Below are positions 1 through 6,640 of a stretch of DNA of 64,000 bases, piece by piece. The notes beneath the pieces were generated by a model. The model was given only the letters and a program-made list of their open reading frames with translations. It had not been told where the DNA came from and made no database searches. The number at the start of each line of letters is the position of its first letter. Position 1 is the first letter of the stretch. The position numbers and the translations under genes are program-made. Location: positions 1 to 64,000 of the forward strand of contig NZ_FOUJ01000002.1 of the NCBI RefSeq assembly GCF_900114835.1. Reading direction: 5' to 3'. The stretch is from Methanolobus profundi. GTDB lineage: Archaea; Halobacteriota; Methanosarcinia; Methanosarcinales; Methanosarcinaceae.

Positions 1-794
1 CTCTCCGGCTGGTTCGTGACGACCACTATTCCGTTGTTCTTGTAGGCCCAGTTCTTCAGGTCCCCGAATATGGCGATAAGCTTCAGCAGAGCATCACCCT
101 TCTGTTTGACACTAAGTCTTGCATATGATGTCAGAATAGGAAAACCGATGGAATCCACGATGACCACGTCGACCGCAGGAAGCTTCTGACATATGGTGTC
201 GATCTCCTCGATGACCGGGGTGTACTTGTACTCACAGCCTTTCAGGCCAGCAATGTCCGCTTCCGTCAGATTCCTCTCGGTATCGAGGTAGAACACCTTC
301 TTCCCGGAATCTATGGCTTCCTTTGCAACAGTCAAAGCGAACTTTGACTTTCCACTACCAGTATCCCCGAATACCTCGAGGACGTCATTCCCTACATATC
401 CGTGGATAAGGTCCATTATCTGTGATGGTTTTTCATCTGGTGTATCGTCATTTTCATAAGACGGTGATGCGTTCTTTTCACTGGTGAATCCTTCCTGACA
501 ATCCTCTCTGCTTTGGTCGGCGATAGGTTCGTCTGCGCTGGGTTCACCACCCGGTTCTACTGAGTTTTCCACAAGCATCTTGAGTTCCATGAAAGCAGGG
601 TCATCAGGCACATCGTATTCCCGGTGGTCCTCTACCCATTTGAAAATCTCATTTTTCTTGAAGTCCACTCCCCAGAATACGAACTCGTCCTGGTTCTCAC
701 TGGCCTTTTTCCAGACATCTGTACCGTTGATTGTATTGTATCCCATCATCTCAAGGATAGGTACAAGCTTGTTCTTATCGAGTTTCACTTCCAT
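1..794 (-). CDS. RecA/RadB-like P-loop ATPase, C-terminus cut by window edge
   Basis: The start ATG is at 794 and the reading frame runs off the left edge, giving 264 visible residues. An N-terminal part of about 130 residues, acidic towards its end, precedes a RecA-type core. Visible are a Walker A motif GDTGSGKS (near residue 145), a Walker B-like DVVIVDS (near 205) and a downstream VVVTNQ strand typical of RecA/RadA/RadB sensor regions. This argues for a single-stranded-DNA-stimulated recombinase or recombination mediator. It closes a run of small overlapping leftward genes, as is usual for recombinases of archaeal viruses and plasmids. The stop of the preceding gene is 3 nt upstream of its start. 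Family assignment rests on motifs only. Confidence 0.75.
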   Translation of the reverse strand, partial: MEVKLDKNKLVPILEMMGYNTINGTDVWKKASENQDEFVFWGVDFKKNEIFKWVEDHREYDVPDDPAFMELKMLVENSVEPGGEPSADEPIADQSREDCQEGFTSEKNASPSYENDDTPDEKPSQIMDLIHGYVGNDVLEVFGDTGSGKSKFALTVAKEAIDSGKKVFYLDTERNLTEADIAGLKGCEYKYTPVIEEIDTICQKLPAVDVVIVDSIGFPILTSYARLSVKQKGDALLKLIAIFGDLKNWAYKNNGIVVVTNQPE

Positions 795-796
795 GC

Positions 797-1024
797 TCAC
801 ACCCCATCTCCGGCCAACATCTCGTACACTGTTTGTTGCACCTTGTCCATACATTCGTGTACATCATCTGAAATGATAGCAAAAACATCACAATCTGATT
901 CCAGCTTCCTTTTGATGGTGATCTCAGCATGCGGTTTCACATTGCCTTTTGAATCGACATCTGCACCTACTTTTGTTGAGATCTCGATGGGCTCGGCATA
1001 GGTTATGGTCTGGGTCTGCTCCAT
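797..1024 (-). CDS. small unknown protein of virus-like operon (75 aa)
   Basis: I do not recognise this protein. It starts at ATG 1024, overlapping the TGA of the upstream gene (TGATG), and ends 3 nt before the start of the RecA-like ATPase, so the three are probably translated in series. It is rich in beta-branched residues and acidic, with a possible strand-rich N-terminal half (residues 5-40) and a C-terminal helix. No cysteine cluster or membrane segment is seen. The tight coupling suggests a role with the recombinase, but this is inference. Confidence 0.6.
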   Translation of the reverse strand: MEQTQTITYAEPIEISTKVGADVDSKGNVKPHAEITIKRKLESDCDVFAIISDDVHECMDKVQQTVYEMLAGDGV

Positions 1025-1326
1025 CAGTTCGCCTCCTTTCTCAGGTCCTTCACAACAATGGGTATCATCCCTGCCTGGGACCATCCTATCCGGGTGACAT
1101 TCTTGCATGATGCCAACTCTGCAGTTGCTACCATGTTCACGAATCGGGATGCTTTGCCGGTTATGACCGCGAACACCTCGTTATTTCCAGAGACCTTTGT
1201 CCGTATCCACTGCTGGATCCTGGCAACGTCCGCATTATCGATGTGTTTAAGGGGATCGTCCTTCATGCGACCTATGCCGTTTGGCACTCGGTCGAAATCG
1301 ATGTACACTTCAACTTCTTCTGTCAT
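1024..1326 (-). CDS. small unknown protein of virus-like operon (100 aa)
   Basis: I do not recognise this protein. ATG at 1326 follows an AAGGAAGTGAG ribosome-binding site. The reading frame is open further upstream, but that part reads through a hairpin-rich spacer and is probably not coding. The protein is mixed alpha/beta without cysteine pairs; its middle (residues 50-60) has a hydrophobic strand, VFAVITGKAS. Its stop overlaps the next start by 1 nt. It belongs to the leftward cluster that ends in the RecA-like ATPase. Confidence 0.6.
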   Translation of the reverse strand: MTEEVEVYIDFDRVPNGIGRMKDDPLKHIDNADVARIQQWIRTKVSGNNEVFAVITGKASRFVNMVATAELASCKNVTRIGWSQAGMIPIVVKDLRKEAN

Positions 1327-1358
1327 TGATCTCACTTCCTTACTGTTGTATAGAAGAA

Positions 1359-1429
1359 GCCTGCAGTTATTATGCAGGCCGAAGCTCCGGTCGGGGCTCG
1401 AACCCGAAGATGACCCTGCTGTCCCGGAG
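1359..1429 (-). other. hairpin pair with a tRNA T-arm-like element
   Basis: The 115 nt spacer between two small genes holds two structures. On the minus strand, a 6 bp stem CTCCGG/CCGGAG (1424-1429 with 1385-1390) encloses a 5 bp stem TCGGG/CCCGA with the seven-base loop TTCGAGC (1391-1407), which fits the T-arm consensus. The second is a perfect 7 bp hairpin, GCCTGCA/TGCAGGC (1359-1379). No D-arm or anticodon arm of normal geometry can be drawn, so it is not a complete tRNA. It may be a tRNA fragment, a tRNA mimic or a regulatory leader of the gene at 1024-1326. Confidence 0.45.
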
Positions 1430-1441
1430 TGTGAGGTGACC

Positions 1442-1588
1442 TTATGGTCTGACCTCCTCACTACATTCCGGGCAGTAGACAGGCCGGTTCTTGCACTGCC
1501 AGTCAACATCGAAAATATGGCCACAGTGGTCACATATACACTCTGCGACGATTCTTGTTCGGGCACGAGGCATATCATCAATGGTCAT
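1442..1588 (-). CDS. small zinc-ribbon protein (48 aa)
   Basis: This short gene starts at ATG 1588, overlapping the upstream stop as ATGA, and ends with TAA at 1442. The 48 residues hold cysteines in the pattern C-x-C-x2-C (17-22), a single C near 36 and a C-P-E-C pair (41-44), consistent with a single zinc-ribbon knuckle. Such proteins are common in archaeal virus and plasmid operons as DNA- or protein-binding factors. The specific role is unknown. Support is the overlap with its neighbour and the dense cysteine pattern. Confidence 0.65.
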   Translation of the reverse strand: MTIDDMPRARTRIVAECICDHCGHIFDVDWQCKNRPVYCPECSEEVRP

Positions 1589-1923
1589 GCTGTGGCCTCT
1601 TGTGTTCTTGAATCAATCATCTTCTGGAGATCCTCCAAGTAGTATTCGGCCATCTTCTCAGGGGAGATTGATTTGGTAAATTCATGACCACATTCACATT
1701 TCCACCAGGATCTTGCACCCAGAGCTTTCGTGACACCTGCCTGGATGCATTTTGCAGTTGGACATTTACAGACAGGACACTCTGTGGTCTGGCCGATCGT
1801 TAGCTCACAGAAATCCATGGCATGATTATACCTGCGTTCCTGGTGACCTTCACTCAACCAGAACCTGTCCTTTGTGGATCCTATCGGTCGGCCTGCATGG
1901 CCTCCGCTCCTAGACCGGCCCAT
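1585..1923 (-). CDS. zinc-binding unknown protein (112 aa)
   Basis: I chose ATG 1923; the reading frame is open slightly further upstream, but this start follows the neighbour more plausibly, overlapping it by 14 nt. The first 35 residues are basic and Gly/Arg rich and look nucleic-acid binding. A zinc ribbon follows: CPVCKC at about residue 50, another Cys, then C-E-C-G-H near 76. The last 25 residues form a predicted helix. The stop overlaps the start of the next zinc-ribbon gene by 4 nt. Function is unknown; DNA or RNA binding is inferred. Confidence 0.55.
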   Translation of the reverse strand: MGRSRSGGHAGRPIGSTKDRFWLSEGHQERRYNHAMDFCELTIGQTTECPVCKCPTAKCIQAGVTKALGARSWWKCECGHEFTKSISPEKMAEYYLEDLQKMIDSRTQEATA

Positions 1924-2059
1924 GCACAAGCCCCGCAAGGAATTTAACGCTCAACGCCAATTCTCCCATGGCACCAGGGATCAGCGCCAACTCATCCCAT
2001 TGTTTAGGTGCCTTGTTATAGACGGCCAATGCCTTCTCGCGTGCAAAGTCAGATGGCAT
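1910..2059 (-). CDS. small unknown protein (49 aa)
   Basis: ATG 2059 to TAG 1910. The upstream gene ends 3 nt before this ATG, and a GGAGAGGAG ribosome-binding site lies about 12-20 nt upstream inside that short gene. The sequence is mostly helical with no cysteines. I do not recognise it. It is kept because it fills the operon with short overlaps on both sides and has a good ribosome-binding site. Confidence 0.45.
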   Translation of the reverse strand: MPSDFAREKALAVYNKAPKQWDELALIPGAMGELALSVKFLAGLVHGPV

Positions 2060-2062
2060 TGG

Positions 2063-2122
2063 TCAACACTCCTCTCCAGCCATTAGTGTGGCTGCAATTG
2101 CTATTATATTCCATTTTTTCAT
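2063..2122 (-). CDS. possible 19-residue hydrophobic peptide
   Basis: A 19-codon frame begins at ATG 2122, overlapping the stop of the ribbon-helix-helix gene (TGAATG), and ends 3 nt before the next start. It has two lysines, a hydrophobic stretch and a final Cys. It may be only a translational relay that carries the Shine-Dalgarno sequence of the next gene. Support is limited to the overlap geometry. Confidence 0.25.
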   Translation of the reverse strand: MKKWNIIAIAATLMAGEEC

Positions 2123-2281
2123 TCACATTCCTCTTTCTTCTTTGATCGCTTGGATTCCCCTGCGCATTGCACCTCTTCCAGCATCACTGACGTTTGTGAA
2201 AATGCCACTTTTCACAAGATCACAGAGATCTTCTTTGTCAGCACGTGCCAGGCGGAAACTCGTGGGATAATTTTCACTCAT
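2123..2281 (-). CDS. ribbon-helix-helix DNA-binding protein (52 aa)
   Basis: ATG 2281 follows a strong GGAGGTGA site. The sequence fits a minimal ribbon-helix-helix repressor: a short strand with SFRLARA (residues 8-14), helix A to about residue 24, the turn SGIFTNVSDA and helix B ending RRGIQ. Such proteins act as dimers, with the paired strands reading the major groove. It is the first gene of the leftward operon and faces another ribbon-helix-helix-like gene across a shared control region, so autoregulation of this operon is likely. Confidence 0.75.
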   Translation of the reverse strand: MSENYPTSFRLARADKEDLCDLVKSGIFTNVSDAGRGAMRRGIQAIKEERGM

Positions 2282-2412
2282 ATTTCACCTCCGTACTTTG
2301 GTACTACTATTGCACCACTAAATAAGAATTACATGATATTTATATGTTCTTGTTTTTGTCCTACTATTGCCTTATACAAAAGTATATATGCTGTTACTAC
2401 TAAGTAACTACC
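2282..2412. promoter_or_regulatory. divergent promoter region between two RHH-like genes
   Basis: The 131 bp hold a rightward TATA-like GTATATATG (2382-2390) about 25 nt before the start at 2413, predicting an almost leaderless transcript. A leftward TATA-like element lies at about 2334-2347. A CTACTA core occurs three times: TACTACTA at 2302-2309, CTACTATTGC at 2361-2370 and TACTACTA at 2395-2402. These repeats, together with the palindrome at the right start codon, look like operator sites for one or both ribbon-helix-helix regulators. Confidence 0.55.
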
Positions 2413-2422
2413 ATGGTAGTTA
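2405..2422. promoter_or_regulatory. perfect 18 bp palindrome over a start codon (operator candidate)
   Basis: TAACTACCATGGTAGTTA is identical to its reverse complement and is centred on the ATG at 2413 of the right-hand RHH-like gene. With the TATA element ending at 2390, transcription should begin close to this site, so protein bound here would block initiation. The size suits a ribbon-helix-helix dimer pair. Confidence 0.6.
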
Positions 2423-2763
2423 AGAGAAACAAAGAAAAGGTATCAATAGCCATGAGTTCCTATCTTGTGAATAGGGCAAAAGCGATGGTCGATGCTGAAG
2501 AATTTGGTTCGGTATCCGATGTTATCTCGACCGCGATGTCCCAGTTCATTTTAATGTACGATCAAGCAAAGCGCGATGGTGACACGCAATTCTTATCGAC
2601 GCGTGAATATGTTGAAGATACTGGGGACATGGTCGAAAGTGTAATCAAAGAATATCTGAAGAGTCCTGAAGGCAAGGCTCTCATCAAATCAATTATCGGG
2701 GAATCGCTCTCATCGCCGTCTAAAAGTGATAAGCCTATCGTTGTAGAGCACATATATGAATAA
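2413..2763 (+). CDS. ribbon-helix-helix domain protein (116 aa)
   Basis: ATG 2413. The N-terminal 45 residues show a ribbon-helix-helix arrangement: strand KVSIAMS (residues 9-15), helix A around NRAKAMVDAEEF, turn GSVSD and helix B ending in SQFIL. A helical, partly acidic tail of about 70 residues follows and may bind a partner or oligomerise. It probably represses itself through the 18 bp palindrome over its own start. It forms an operon with the next gene, 10 nt downstream. No toxin partner of a known family is recognisable beside it. Confidence 0.65.
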   Translation: MVVKRNKEKVSIAMSSYLVNRAKAMVDAEEFGSVSDVISTAMSQFILMYDQAKRDGDTQFLSTREYVEDTGDMVESVIKEYLKSPEGKALIKSIIGESLSSPSKSDKPIVVEHIYE

Positions 2764-2773
2764 AGGAGGGAAC

Positions 2774-3103
2774 ATGTACATCAAAACGAACTGTCCAATA
2801 TGTGGAGAATCACTTTTCCACGATCTTAGGATATATGAGAAGCAGACGATCACAGCAGATTCATCTGAGCGAGAGATCCGCCGGATAGATGTACTTGAAA
2901 CATGCACTCCTGAAGAACTGGCAAGGTCCGCTCTGCATGTGCTGGCAGACCATGTGTACAATGGGATATCCACTAATGAACTCTGCAAGATCCTCAGGGA
3001 GAAGTTCGGTGTTCTGGAACAGTATTGCTGTGATCTTATCCAGCAACTGAAGATAGAGATGGATATGTACTGTCCGGACAGGCAGCATTTGTATTATGTT
3101 TAA
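2774..3103 (+). CDS. unknown zinc-knuckle protein, parent of the duplicated tail at 17827 (109 aa)
   Basis: ATG 2774 is preferred because GGAGGG lies 5 nt upstream; an in-frame ATG at 2756 has no such site. Residues 5-9 hold a CPIC pair. The middle (35-85) resembles a helix-turn-helix with a leucine/isoleucine pattern, and the end carries CCD and YCP motifs. I do not recognise the family. A diverged, in-frame copy of its last 25 codons lies at 17827-17922 on the far side of the restriction island, which makes this gene the left border of that island. Confidence 0.6.
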   Translation: MYIKTNCPICGESLFHDLRIYEKQTITADSSEREIRRIDVLETCTPEELARSALHVLADHVYNGISTNELCKILREKFGVLEQYCCDLIQQLKIEMDMYCPDRQHLYYV

Positions 3104-3309
3104 TGAAAAATTACTGATTTATGGGGTTCGAATCTTGCCCTTTACATACCATATTAGGGGATATAGGTAATGTCCAAAAAAATCACTTTTAAAAATTATA
3201 TCTTTTGCATTATAACTGCAATCTTTAACATAACAAAATGTAGTCTGCTTGGTGGTTGCAAGTACAGTGTCATTTATTATATATACAATATTATCTTTTC
3301 TCATAGTGC
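3104..3309. other. left border spacer of the defence island
   Basis: 206 AT-rich bases with no convincing gene. GGGGTTCGAATC at 3124-3135 resembles a tRNA T-loop, but the 3' arm is not complementary and no other tRNA arm is present. A TATA-like ATTTATTATATATACA (about 3273-3288) lies 20-35 nt before the first hsdM start and is the likely promoter of the type I operon. Confidence 0.4.
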
Positions 3310-5151
3310 ATGGTCTCACAAAAAGCTGTACTAAACCTGATAAAAAAAGGTGAGGATGAAAAATTAATTTTCAAATCATATTCATTGACTAAGAACGTGA
3401 ATGAACTTGCGGGTACAATATCTTCAATTGCAGGTAACAAAGGCGGAGTTCTATTGATAGGAATAAATGAAGAGAATACTCCTGAAGGCATAGAATACAG
3501 CAAAGATGATGAGAATCTGATAATTCGGACATGTTCTGATACCTGTACTCCAATTGTAAGTTCCAAGGTATCTCATATTCACCTTGAAGATGGATGTGTC
3601 TACCACATAAAGATAGCAAAAACCAAAAAAAACCACAATTCTAAAAAGAAAGCTGAGATTATTGAAGATGATGGGACTTTTCTGTTCAATCATCTATACC
3701 AAGCATGCAACATCCTGCGCGGTCCTGTATCTGCTGATGAGTACAAAACATACATATTTCCAATTATGTTCTTTAAGCGCCTTTCTGATGTGTATGATGA
3801 TGAAATAAGGACAGCTCTGGAGGAATCTGAAGGTGATGAAGAATTTGCTCTTATGCCCGAGAATCACAGGTTTATAATCCCTGAGGATTGTCACTGGGAT
3901 GACATACGAGCAAAAAGCAGCAACATTGGATCTGCTATACAATTTGCAATGCGAGGCATTCAAAAAGAGAACCCTGACACTTTGTTTGGTATCTTTGACA
4001 GCTTTGATGAAGCAGAGTGGACCAATAAAGAAAAATTAAGCGATGACAGGTTAAAAGACCTCATTGAGCATTTTTCGTCTTTGAAATTAGATAATAACTC
4101 ATTCTCTGCTGATATAATGGGACAGGCTTATGAGTATTTGATTAAGAAGTTTGCTGACCTTACAAAGGACAGTGCCGGAGAGTTCTATACTCCGCGTGCT
4201 GTTGTAAAACTGCTAGTCAAATTACTAGATCCAAAAGCAGGAGATACAATATATGATCCAGCCTGTGGTACTGGTGGTATGCTCATTGAGGCCAAAAACC
4301 ATATAGGAGAGCAGAAACTGACATTAGGTAAATTATATGGTCAGGAGAAGAACCCCTCTACTTCTGCTATTGCACGTATGAACTTATTTCTGCATGGTGC
4401 TAACGATTTCAGGATAGTAAAGGGAGACACCCTGCGTAATCCGGTGTTCATTGCCAGTGATGAACTCAAAACTTTTGATTGTGTTATTGCCAATCCTCCT
4501 TTTTCCCTTAAATTATGGGGAGAGGATATATGGGTCAATGATCCGTATGGTAGGAATATATTTGGAGTTCCTTCTGATAGTAATGGAGATTTTGCTTGGA
4601 TACAGCATATGATTAAATCAATGTCTTCTGATACAGGACGTATGGCTGTGGTACTGCCACATGGTGTACTTTTCCGTGGTGATAATGAAGGGAGAATTAG
4701 ACAGAAACTCATTGAAAGTGATATGCTAGAATGTGTCATAGGTCTTGCTGGAAATCTGTTCTATGGGACAAATCTAGCTGCTTGTATTCTGATATTACAT
4801 AGGAATAAAGTGGCTGAGCACAAAGGCAAGACAATAATGGTGGATGGTTCAACAATCTTCAAGGCTGGAAGAGCACAAAATTTCCTAGAGGATGAGCATG
4901 TCGAGAAACTTTATGCGTGGGCAAGCGACTGGAAAGATGTTGAAGGTATATGTAAGGTAGTGTCTATTGATCAGATAAAGAAATATGAATACAATCTGAA
5001 TATTTCACATTATGTTGAAAAAATAACAACCGAAGATAGTATAACAATCAATGAAGCCATAAAGAACCTAAAGGATAATGTTGCAGCAGCTTATGCAGCA
5101 GAAGATAAGTTCATTAGTTTATTAAAGAGAGAGGGTTTGTTTAATGAGTAG
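3310..5151 (+). CDS. hsdM: type I restriction HsdM with N-terminal AlbA_2-like domain (M1)
   Basis: This is an adenine-N6 methyltransferase subunit of 613 residues, about 100 longer than usual HsdM proteins. Residues 12-105 match the AlbA_2/Schlafen-type domain pattern (EDEKLIFKSYS, then GNKGGVLLIGIN, then a VYHIKIAK strand). The HsdM part begins near 120 with the N-terminal helical domain. The AdoMet motif DPACGTGGM is near 316 and the catalytic NPPF near 395, both intact. The stop overlaps the next start by 8 nt. The extra domain could come from fusion of an upstream gene; it is not a normal HsdM feature. Confidence 0.88.
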   Translation: MVSQKAVLNLIKKGEDEKLIFKSYSLTKNVNELAGTISSIAGNKGGVLLIGINEENTPEGIEYSKDDENLIIRTCSDTCTPIVSSKVSHIHLEDGCVYHIKIAKTKKNHNSKKKAEIIEDDGTFLFNHLYQACNILRGPVSADEYKTYIFPIMFFKRLSDVYDDEIRTALEESEGDEEFALMPENHRFIIPEDCHWDDIRAKSSNIGSAIQFAMRGIQKENPDTLFGIFDSFDEAEWTNKEKLSDDRLKDLIEHFSSLKLDNNSFSADIMGQAYEYLIKKFADLTKDSAGEFYTPRAVVKLLVKLLDPKAGDTIYDPACGTGGMLIEAKNHIGEQKLTLGKLYGQEKNPSTSAIARMNLFLHGANDFRIVKGDTLRNPVFIASDELKTFDCVIANPPFSLKLWGEDIWVNDPYGRNIFGVPSDSNGDFAWIQHMIKSMSSDTGRMAVVLPHGVLFRGDNEGRIRQKLIESDMLECVIGLAGNLFYGTNLAACILILHRNKVAEHKGKTIMVDGSTIFKAGRAQNFLEDEHVEKLYAWASDWKDVEGICKVVSIDQIKKYEYNLNISHYVEKITTEDSITINEAIKNLKDNVAAAYAAEDKFISLLKREGLFNE

Positions 5152-6640
5152 GATATCTGTTGCTGAGCTTGAAAAATATCTATGGGACTCTGCGGTCATA
5201 TTACGTGGAAGCATGGCTGCTGGAAGTTATAAGCACTATTTGTTCCCATTGCTGTTCTACAAACGCATATGCGATGTCTATGATGAAGAGTATGCACATG
5301 CTTTAAAAGAATCTAATGGTGACGTTGATTATGCTATGTTCGCTGAAAATCATAGGTTCCAGGTTCCAAAAGACGCTCACTGGAAAATTATTCGTGAGAC
5401 TACCAGCAATATAGGCAGTGCTATCAAGAAGGCATTATCAGATCTCGAAAAAGCTAATGGGAAATTGCTTGAAGGTGTCTTTGGTAATGCTTCATGGACA
5501 AATAAGGACCGTTTACCAGATCATTTGCTAAAGGAGCTTATTGAGCATCTAAGTTCTCTTGTCCTCTCGCTTGAGAACTGTCCTGAAGATGAGCTTGGCA
5601 ATGGTTACGAATATCTGATTGGCAAATTCGCAGATGATAGTGGACATACTGCTCAGGAGTTCTACACTAACCGTACGATTGTTCACCTGATGACGGAACT
5701 TCTACGTCCTCAGCCAGGAGAGTCAATCTATGATCCCACATGCGGTTCAGCTGGAATGCTAATTTCTTCCATTGCATATCTTAAATCACAGAACAAAGAG
5801 TGGCGCAGTGTGAAACTTTATGGACAGGAGATAACTCCGCTCACATCTGCCATTGGTCGTATGAACCTGTTTCTGCATGGTGTTGAAAACTTCAAAATAG
5901 TGCAGGGTGATACACTAAAGGCTCCTTATTTCATCGCAAATGATAAGCTAATGCAATTTGATCTTGTTCTGGCAAATCCTCCGTATTCAATAAAACAGTG
6001 GAACAGAGATGCTTTTTCTAGCGATGTTTATGGTCGTAATTTCCTTGGAACTCCCCCTCAAGGAAGGGCTGATTATGCCTTTTTCCAGCATATTCTGAAA
6101 AGCCTTGACCCAGAGAATGGTCGATGTGCAATATTGTTCCCACATGGCGTTCTTTTCCGAAAGGAAGAAATGGAGATGCGTAAGAAACTTGTAGAAACGG
6201 ATCTGGTGGAGTGTGTTATTGGTCTTGGGTCAAACTTGTTTTTTAATTCAGCAATGGAAGCATGTATTGTAATATGCAAGTCAAATAAAGATAGTATTCG
6301 AAGGAATAAAGTCTTATTTATAGATGCTAAAAAAGAAGTGTCCAGAAATGGAACATATAGATATTTAGATAAAGAGCATATTTTGAAAATCGCAAGTGTG
6401 TATCATGAATTCAGATCAGAAAACATTTTTTCATTGATTGTAGACACTTCAGATATTCTTCAAAACTCTTCGGATTTAAGCATAATAAAATATATCAAAC
6501 CAAAATCACAAAACAAAAAAGAATATTCTGAACAAGATTATTCTATACTACTGCATCGTTGGTTATACCAAAAAGATCTGATTAAAAAGGATATAGATTT
6601 GTTAATACATTCCATAGATGGAGATGATCTTAATGTTTAA
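5144..6640 (+). CDS. hsdM: type I restriction HsdM (M2)
   Basis: A second adenine-N6 methyltransferase subunit of 498 residues, normal for HsdM. It shares the layout of M1 but is clearly diverged: the AdoMet motif is DPTCGSAGM (near 197) and the catalytic motif NPPY (near 278). The N-terminal helical domain aligns with residues 125-170 of M1. Both active sites look intact, so a mixed M1-M2-S methylase is plausible instead of the usual M2S with identical subunits. It overlaps M1 by 8 nt and HsdS by 8 nt. Confidence 0.9.
   Translation: MSRISVAELEKYLWDSAVILRGSMAAGSYKHYLFPLLFYKRICDVYDEEYAHALKESNGDVDYAMFAENHRFQVPKDAHWKIIRETTSNIGSAIKKALSDLEKANGKLLEGVFGNASWTNKDRLPDHLLKELIEHLSSLVLSLENCPEDELGNGYEYLIGKFADDSGHTAQEFYTNRTIVHLMTELLRPQPGESIYDPTCGSAGMLISSIAYLKSQNKEWRSVKLYGQEITPLTSAIGRMNLFLHGVENFKIVQGDTLKAPYFIANDKLMQFDLVLANPPYSIKQWNRDAFSSDVYGRNFLGTPPQGRADYAFFQHILKSLDPENGRCAILFPHGVLFRKEEMEMRKKLVETDLVECVIGLGSNLFFNSAMEACIVICKSNKDSIRRNKVLFIDAKKEVSRNGTYRYLDKEHILKIASVYHEFRSENIFSLIVDTSDILQNSSDLSIIKYIKPKSQNKKEYSEQDYSILLHRWLYQKDLIKKDIDLLIHSIDGDDLNV

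Noticed and set aside
1385-1429. A complete tRNA gene
   Set aside because: Only a T-arm and a short closing stem can be drawn; there is no D-arm or anticodon arm with normal spacing, even allowing an intron.
1058-1642. Rightward open frame of 194 codons
   Set aside because: It is antisense to a set of leftward genes with overlapping starts and stops, and has no ribosome-binding site.
2413-3103. Toxin-antitoxin pair of the RHH gene and the next gene
   Set aside because: The second protein shows no toxin fold such as RelE, PIN or MazF; it has zinc-knuckle and helix features instead.
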